DNA from: Negativicoccus succinicivorans
Lineage (GTDB): Bacteria; Bacillota; Negativicutes; Veillonellales; Negativicoccaceae
Assembly: GCF_014207605.1 (NCBI RefSeq)
Contig: NZ_JACHHI010000002.1
Location: 15,005 to 79,004, forward strand
Reading direction: 5' to 3'
Length of the DNA stretch: 64,000 nucleotides
Both the position numbers and the translations under genes were made by a program. Under the pieces are notes generated by a model, which was not told where the DNA came from, did not search any database, and was given only the letters and a program-made list of their open reading frames with translations. Shown here piece by piece: positions 59,432 to 64,000 of this stretch (within the stretch, counting starts at the first letter, position 1; the number at the start of each line of letters is the position of its first letter).

Positions 59432-60752
59432 CGGTCGCGAAACAAATGAATTGCGTCCCGTGACAATTGAACGGGGCGTGAATAAATATGCGGAAGGTTC
59501 GGCGCTGATTACCTGCGGCGATACGAAAGTATTGTGCACGGCGTCCGTGCAGCCGCGCGTGCCGCGCTGGTTGCGCGGCGCAGGACGCGGCTGGGTGACG
59601 GCGGAATACCAGATGTTGCCGCGCGCGACGAAAGACAGAAATCAGCGTGAAGCGGTACGCGGCAAATTGTCCGGCCGCAGTCAGGAAATCCAACGACTGA
59701 TCGGCCGCGGCTTGCGGCAGGCGGTCGATTTGGAGGCGCTCGGTGAAGTCGCTATCACGTTGGACTGCGATGTGTTGCAGGCCGACGGCAGTACGCGCAC
59801 GGCGTCGATTACGGGCGCGTATGTCGCGCTCGTGGAAGCGATTGCCGGCATGTGGAACGGCGAAGGGCCGTTTCCGGTGAAAGATTTCTGCGCGGCGGTT
59901 TCCGTCGGTGAACTGGCGGGCGTGCCGCATTTGGATCTCTGCTACGAAGAAGACAGCACGGCCGATGTCGACATGAATGTGGTCGCTTTGCAGTCGGGCG
60001 AACTGGTCGAGGTGCAGGGCACGGGCGAAGGCGCGACATTTTCGCGCGCGCAGTTAAATGAGCTCTTGGATCTGGCGCAAAAAGGCATTGCAGAATTGAT
60101 CGCGGCGCAACAGGAAGCGCTCGGTGATTTGGCGGATCTCGTCGGCAGCGTCGGACGGCGCGGCATCTTGCTGGCGACGCATAACGAAGGGAAAATTCGC
60201 GAGATGCAGGCGATGCTTGCCGAAGTCGGTTACCAAGGCATTCCCGTGACGGAGGTGGCGGATCTTCCGGATCCGGAAGAAACCGGCACGACATTTGCGG
60301 AAAACGCGCTCATAAAAGCGCGCTACTATATGGAAAAAACCGGACTCCCCGCGTTGGCGGACGACTCGGGTCTGGCGGTTGACGCGCTCGACGGCGCGCC
60401 GGGCGTGTACTCGGCTCGCTACGCGGGCACGCATGGCGATGATGCGGCCAACAATGCGAAACTGGTCGCGGAAATGACAGCGGTCGCGCCGCAAGATCGC
60501 GGCGCCGAATACGTTTGCGAATTGGCGCTGGTGTATCCGGACGGCACCAAACGCACGGCGCGCGGCATTTGCCGCGGCGAAATCGTGCTCGAACCGCGCG
60601 GCACGGGTGGATTCGGCTATGATCCGTATTTCTACCTGCCGGAACGTGAAAAAACGATGGCGGAACTCACTTTAGAAGAAAAGAATCGCATCAGTCATCG
60701 AGGCGAAGCGTTGCGCATTCTCAGTGAACGCTTGCGGGAACAGTCCGAGTAG
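59421..60752 (+). CDS. rph-rdgB: RNase PH fused to XTP/dITP diphosphatase
   Basis: 443 residues from the ATG at 59421 (AAAGGAG upstream, inside murB). Residues about 1-240 are RNase PH ([49 protein letters not shown]), the 3' tRNA-trimming phosphorolytic exonuclease. Residues about 248-443 are a complete RdgB/HAM1 pyrophosphatase ([61 protein letters not shown]), which removes deaminated purine nucleotides. One open frame covers both without a stop or frameshift. The two are separate, often adjacent, genes in many bacteria. Confidence 0.95.
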   Translation: MRIDGRETNELRPVTIERGVNKYAEGSALITCGDTKVLCTASVQPRVPRWLRGAGRGWVTAEYQMLPRATKDRNQREAVRGKLSGRSQEIQRLIGRGLRQAVDLEALGEVAITLDCDVLQADGSTRTASITGAYVALVEAIAGMWNGEGPFPVKDFCAAVSVGELAGVPHLDLCYEEDSTADVDMNVVALQSGELVEVQGTGEGATFSRAQLNELLDLAQKGIAELIAAQQEALGDLADLVGSVGRRGILLATHNEGKIREMQAMLAEVGYQGIPVTEVADLPDPEETGTTFAENALIKARYYMEKTGLPALADDSGLAVDALDGAPGVYSARYAGTHGDDAANNAKLVAEMTAVAPQDRGAEYVCELALVYPDGTKRTARGICRGEIVLEPRGTGGFGYDPYFYLPEREKTMAELTLEEKNRISHRGEALRILSERLREQSE

Positions 60753-60772
60753 CGGGCGCGGGGCGGAAAAGC

Positions 60773-61558
60773 ATGACAACCAAAAAAACGCGGAAATTAA
60801 AATTATACGGTTTCAATAACCTGACCAAGACGCTCAGTTTCAATATGTATGATGTTTGCTACGCGACCAGCGAAGAGCAGCAGGAACAATACATCGCGTA
60901 TATCGATGAGATGTATAACGCCGAAAGGCTCACGGAAACATTGTGTGAAGTGTCCGACATCATCGGCGCGCATGTCTTAAACATCGCCGCGCAGGATTAC
61001 GATCCGCAAGGCGCCAGCGTAACCATGCTGATCGCCGAAGGGCATCCGGGCATAGCGAAAGAAGATGTGGTCGCGCATTTGGATAAAAGTCACATCACGG
61101 TGCATACCTATCCGGAACGCCATCCGCAACGCGGCGTGTGCACGTTTCGCGCCGACATTGATGTCTCGACCTGCGGGGAAATTTCACCGCTCAAAGCGCT
61201 CAACTTTTTGTTGAAACGCTTTGCGCCGGATATCGCGATCATGGATTATCGCGTGCGCGGATTCACGCGGGATGTCAACGGTAAAAAGATTTACATCGAC
61301 CACCGCATGCAGGCCATTTCCCACTATATTGAAGCGGCTTTGCGCAACCGTTATAATATTGTCGATGTCAATATGTACCAGGAAAATATTTTCCATTGTA
61401 AAATGATGGTAAAGGATTTCGATCTTGACGACTATCTCTTCGATCAGACGCGCGCGGACCTATCCGCAAGCGCGGCGCAAAAGGTCCGGCGACAGTTACG
61501 CCAGGAGATGACGGAGATTTATTACGGTCGCAACTTACCGGCGATCAAGGGTGTGTAA
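60773..61558 (+). CDS. speD: S-adenosylmethionine decarboxylase proenzyme
   Basis: 261 residues, E. coli-type (class 1A) length. [14 protein letters not shown] holds the self-cleavage site, Lys105-Ser106, giving the pyruvoyl group on the alpha chain; [20 protein letters not shown] is conserved. It makes decarboxylated S-adenosylmethionine for spermidine synthesis. No speE lies beside it in the window. RBS is weak (GGGCGGAAAAGC). It is 20 bases after rph-rdgB. Confidence 0.93.
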   Translation: MTTKKTRKLKLYGFNNLTKTLSFNMYDVCYATSEEQQEQYIAYIDEMYNAERLTETLCEVSDIIGAHVLNIAAQDYDPQGASVTMLIAEGHPGIAKEDVVAHLDKSHITVHTYPERHPQRGVCTFRADIDVSTCGEISPLKALNFLLKRFAPDIAIMDYRVRGFTRDVNGKKIYIDHRMQAISHYIEAALRNRYNIVDVNMYQENIFHCKMMVKDFDLDDYLFDQTRADLSASAAQKVRRQLRQEMTEIYYGRNLPAIKGV

Positions 61559-61575
61559 CCAGAGGAGGGATTACT

Positions 61576-62772
61576 GTGGATTTGAAACAAGAATCAATGG
61601 CAATGCGAAAACAGCACAACGGCATTTTAACGACGGGGCTCAAGATGCCGATCAATGATCGGCACGCGCTGGCGGTTGCGTATACGCCCGGTGTCGCCGA
61701 ACCGTGCTTGCATATTAAAGAGGATGAGGATCTGTCGTTTTCGCTAACCTTGCGCGGTAACGTGATCGCCGTTATTTCGGACGGCACGCGCGTGCTTGGC
61801 TTGGGGGATATCGGCGCGGCGGCCGCCATTCCGGTCATGGAAGGTAAAGCGGCGATTTATAAACGTTTCGCGAACATCGACGCGTTGCCGGTCGTTATCA
61901 ACACCAAGGATCCGGAAGAATTTATTCGCACTGTCAAATTGTTGGAGAAAAATTACGCGGGCATCAACCTCGAAGATATTTCTTCGCCGAAATGCTATGA
62001 CATCGAAGACCGTTTGATTGAAGAAATGGAAATTCCGGTTTTCCACGATGATCAGCACGGCACGGCGATCGCCGCCTTGGCGGCCTTGCTGGGCGCGCTG
62101 CGCTTCGTGAAAAAAGATATTTCCAAAGTTAAAATCGTCATCAACGGCGCGGGCGCGGCGGGCACCGCGATCGCCAACATGATTTTGGCGGCCGGCGCGA
62201 CCGATATGACGATGCTCAACAGCAAAGGGATTTTGCATGACAACGGCAAATTGAACCGCGTGCAGAAAGACCTTGTCGATCGGATCAATCCGGAAAACCG
62301 TCAGGGCACGTTCCAAGACGCGATCAAGGGCGCGGACGTTTTGCTCGGCGTTTCGAAGGCGGGCGCGTTCAAACCGGAAGACATGAAACTTTTGGCCAAA
62401 GACAGCATCGTCTTTGCCATGGCGAACCCCGTTCCGGAAATCATGTACGAAGACGCTATCGCGGCCGGCGTCGCCGTTTGCGGTACGGGTCGCAGCGATA
62501 TGCCTAACCAGGTCAACAACTCGAGCGTGTTCCCGGGTCTGTTCCGCGGCGCGATCGACGTGCATTCGCGGCGAATCAATATGGAAATGAAATTGGCGGC
62601 GGCGTATGCGCTGGCCGATTTGGTCGACGACAAAGACTTGCGGCAGGATAATGTCGTCATCGACGTCTTCGATGAACGCGTGCCGCTTGCAGTCGCGAAA
62701 GCGGTCGCGAAAAAAGCGATCGAAACGGGCGTGGCCCGCATGAAGGAACTGCCGGCGCAGTATCGCGACTAA
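61576..62772 (+). CDS. malic enzyme (NAD(P)-dependent malate dehydrogenase, decarboxylating)
   Basis: 398 residues from a GTG after GAGGAGGG. AVAYTPGVAEPC, ISDGTRVLGLGDIGA, INLEDISSPKCYDIE and PVFHDDQHGTAIAALAALLGAL are malic enzyme motifs, and VINGAGAAGTAIANMIL is the dinucleotide-binding loop. It converts malate to pyruvate and CO2. With class II fumarase it can link fumarate to pyruvate. It is the short form without a phosphotransacetylase tail. Coenzyme preference cannot be read safely. Confidence 0.93.
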   Translation: MDLKQESMAMRKQHNGILTTGLKMPINDRHALAVAYTPGVAEPCLHIKEDEDLSFSLTLRGNVIAVISDGTRVLGLGDIGAAAAIPVMEGKAAIYKRFANIDALPVVINTKDPEEFIRTVKLLEKNYAGINLEDISSPKCYDIEDRLIEEMEIPVFHDDQHGTAIAALAALLGALRFVKKDISKVKIVINGAGAAGTAIANMILAAGATDMTMLNSKGILHDNGKLNRVQKDLVDRINPENRQGTFQDAIKGADVLLGVSKAGAFKPEDMKLLAKDSIVFAMANPVPEIMYEDAIAAGVAVCGTGRSDMPNQVNNSSVFPGLFRGAIDVHSRRINMEMKLAAAYALADLVDDKDLRQDNVVIDVFDERVPLAVAKAVAKKAIETGVARMKELPAQYRD

Positions 62773-62783
62773 GTGAATGAAAT

Positions 62784-62818
62784 AAAAAAGCACTCTCTTT
62801 TGCGGAGAGTACTTTTTT
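62784..62818 (+). terminator. terminator of the malic enzyme gene
   Basis: AAAAAAGCACTCTC-TTTTGCG-GAGAGTACTTTTTT, one mismatch/wobble in the stem, T run on the right. Confidence 0.82.
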
Positions 62819-62846
62819 ATGTAGCGATGCGCAAGTCGGGGCGTAC

Positions 62847-62875
62847 TTGTCGGGTGTATTCAACTATGTAATAAT
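62847..62875 (+). promoter_or_regulatory. possible promoter of the HlyD/ABC operon
   Basis: TTGTCG (62847-62852), 17-base spacer, AATAAT (62870-62875), 46 bases before the start codon. Confidence 0.4.
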
Positions 62876-62921
62876 TAAACCAAGCAAATGAACCGAAATG
62901 TGTGCGCAAGTGGAGGGCTTT

Positions 62922-63896
62922 ATGCAAAAGAAGGGAAAGATTATCCTTGCCGTCATCGCGCTGCTGGTATTGTGCGGACTGCTTTACTGGGTCACTCGTC
63001 CGCAGGATAAAGGTTTGACGGCGACGGGCACGGTCGAAGCGACGCGGTATGATGTCACCGCCAAAGTGCCGGGATACGTGCGCGAACTTACTTTGCAGGC
63101 GGGCGATACGCTGAACGAGGGAGATCTTGTCTGCCGTATCGATCGTGAAGATCTGCGCGCGCAAGTGCTTGCCGCCAACGCCGGTTTGGCCGCCGCGCGA
63201 GCTCGCTTAGCGGATCTGGAAAGCGGCGCGCGGCCGGCGGAGATTTCCGCGGCGCAGGCGCAAGTAGCGAGCGCGCAGGCGCAAGCGAACAAAGCGTCTG
63301 CTGATTTCGACCGCTATCGCCAGCTTTATGATCAGGACGCGATTTCCGCGCAACAACTCGACGCGGCGCGCACGCAGGCCCAAGTGGCTCAGCAGGCGCT
63401 GACTGCGGCGCAGGATCAGTTGACCATCGTGCAGGACGGCGCGCGCAGCGGGCAAGTGGAAGCGGCTCGCGCGGAAGTGGAACGCTTGCAGGCCCAGGTG
63501 GATGCGCAACAGGCGCAGGCGGACGGGATTGATGTGGAAAGTCCGGCGAGCGGCACGGTTTTGAGCAAAAATTTTGAAAATAACGAATTCGCTCCCGCCG
63601 GTGTTCCAATCGTCACCGTCGGCGATTTAGACAACTGCTATGTGCGGGTGTATGTGCCGAGCGAAGATCTCGCGCGCATTCAGGTCGGTCAGGCGGTGAA
63701 CGTATATGTGGACGCCTATCCGGGTCGCGCGATCGCGGGCACGATTCAGGAAATCAGTCAGCAGGCGGAATATACGCCGCGGCAAAGCATCACGGCGCGA
63801 GAACGGGCCAACCTGGTATTCGCCGTTAAAGTCGCCGTGCAAAATCAGGAGCGGATCGTCAAACCAGGCATGCCGGCGGACGTTGATTTCGAATGA
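62922..63896 (+). CDS. HlyD-family membrane fusion protein
   Basis: 324 residues from the ATG at 62922 after GGAGGG. N-terminal membrane anchor (KIILAVIALLVLCGLLYWV), a barrel-sandwich lipoyl part (GTVEATRYDVTAKVPGYVREL), a long Ala/Gln-rich coiled-coil hairpin (about 75-205), the second half of the lipoyl domain (VESPASGTVLSKNFENNEF) and a beta-barrel domain (VTVGDLDNCYVRVYVPSEDL). Such adaptors link an inner-membrane ABC exporter to TolC; the TolC at 38.3 kb is a candidate partner. It overlaps the following ATPase gene (ATGA). Confidence 0.92.
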   Translation: MQKKGKIILAVIALLVLCGLLYWVTRPQDKGLTATGTVEATRYDVTAKVPGYVRELTLQAGDTLNEGDLVCRIDREDLRAQVLAANAGLAAARARLADLESGARPAEISAAQAQVASAQAQANKASADFDRYRQLYDQDAISAQQLDAARTQAQVAQQALTAAQDQLTIVQDGARSGQVEAARAEVERLQAQVDAQQAQADGIDVESPASGTVLSKNFENNEFAPAGVPIVTVGDLDNCYVRVYVPSEDLARIQVGQAVNVYVDAYPGRAIAGTIQEISQQAEYTPRQSITARERANLVFAVKVAVQNQERIVKPGMPADVDFE

Positions 63897-64000
63897 TTAC
63901 CTTTCAAGATATCAGTAAGTCCTACGGAGAGGTGCAAGCTTTACACGATGTCAGCTTCACGATTCAGGACGGCGAGGTATTCGGCTTTGTCGGCGCGGAT
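63893..64000 (+). CDS. ABC transporter ATP-binding protein (partial, C-terminus off the right edge)
   Basis: Only the first 36 residues are in the window: ITFQDISKSYGEVQALHDVS, then GEVFGFVGAD, the start of a Walker A loop. The GFVGAD form before the cut is like YbhF-type drug exporter ATPases (GADGAGKT), which pair with HlyD-like YbhG. The ATG overlaps the upstream stop by four bases, so it shares an operon with the adaptor. Confidence 0.85.
   Translation, partial: MITFQDISKSYGEVQALHDVSFTIQDGEVFGFVGAD

Noticed and set aside
1-64000. tRNA, rRNA or tmRNA genes
   Set aside because: No T-loop-like GTTCGAATC blocks or rRNA segments were noticed in the spacers while reading. This was by eye, so a covariance search could still find a small RNA.
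1-64000. Mobile elements or prophage
   Set aside because: No transposase, integrase or phage structural genes are seen, and codon use is even across the window. The 14-bp inverted pair at 15.6-15.8 kb is too small to call an element on its own.

Overview
The window looks like chromosomal DNA of a diderm Firmicute of the class Negativicutes (Veillonella/Dialister/Megasphaera-like; species not determined). Firmicute-type genes (EcfAAT, ArlRS-like two-component pair, YlbF, MscL with a zinc ribbon, clostridial-type secondary alcohol dehydrogenase) sit beside Gram-negative envelope genes (BamA, OmpH/Skp, LpxD, an LpxL-like acyltransferase, TolC, TamB, Mla). The DNA is GC-rich in coding parts, with AT-rich promoters and many hairpin terminators. 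I saw no tRNA, rRNA, CRISPR array, insertion sequence or prophage.

Layout. 1-3.8 kb (minus): alkaline phosphatase, a small exported CxxC protein, an ABC ATPase and a FtsX/MacB-type permease with a repeated His/Glu-rich loop, running off the left edge; a likely zinc-linked operon. 4.0-9.9 kb: NADP-type secondary alcohol dehydrogenase (minus), then a metallo-hydrolase, a small membrane protein, two tandem DUF445 proteins, MscL and an isochorismatase-like hydrolase. 9.9-18.5 kb: two paralogous Na+/alanine symporters around a formate/nitrite-type channel, then fumC, ald and pncB. 18.6-21.6 kb: a small HTH protein and three exported proteins of unknown function. 21.7-24.8 kb (minus): recQ-thyA-folA. 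24.8-25.5 kb: a gene-poor stretch with a perfect AT-rich palindrome, a terminator and a GC-rich island. 25.5-31.1 kb: two-component system, then ecfA1-ecfA2-ecfT-truA. 31.5-35.5 kb: two DUF3298-like exported proteins and korAB.

35.6-53.8 kb is the envelope-building region: mlaE-mlaF-mlaD (MlaD with a C-terminal outer-membrane-barrel-like extension), tolC, tamB, a sigma-70 factor, a single-pass membrane protein, bamA, an unknown exported beta-rich protein, three OmpH-like proteins, lpxD, the LpxL-like acyltransferase and deoC. It encodes phospholipid transport between membranes, outer-membrane protein assembly, periplasmic chaperones and lipid A synthesis. It is the most interesting part of the window: the Mla set lacks MlaB and MlaC, and MlaD itself seems built to span the envelope.

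53.9-64 kb: typA, a minus-strand heme-type membrane protein, a YihY/BrkB membrane protein, a tightly packed trmL-ylbF-murB-(rph-rdgB fusion)-speD-malic enzyme run, and the start of an HlyD/ABC export operon that leaves the right edge.

Metabolically, alanine import, alanine dehydrogenase, fumarase, malic enzyme, 2-oxoacid:ferredoxin oxidoreductase and a secondary alcohol dehydrogenase fit an anaerobe that ferments amino and organic acids (inference).
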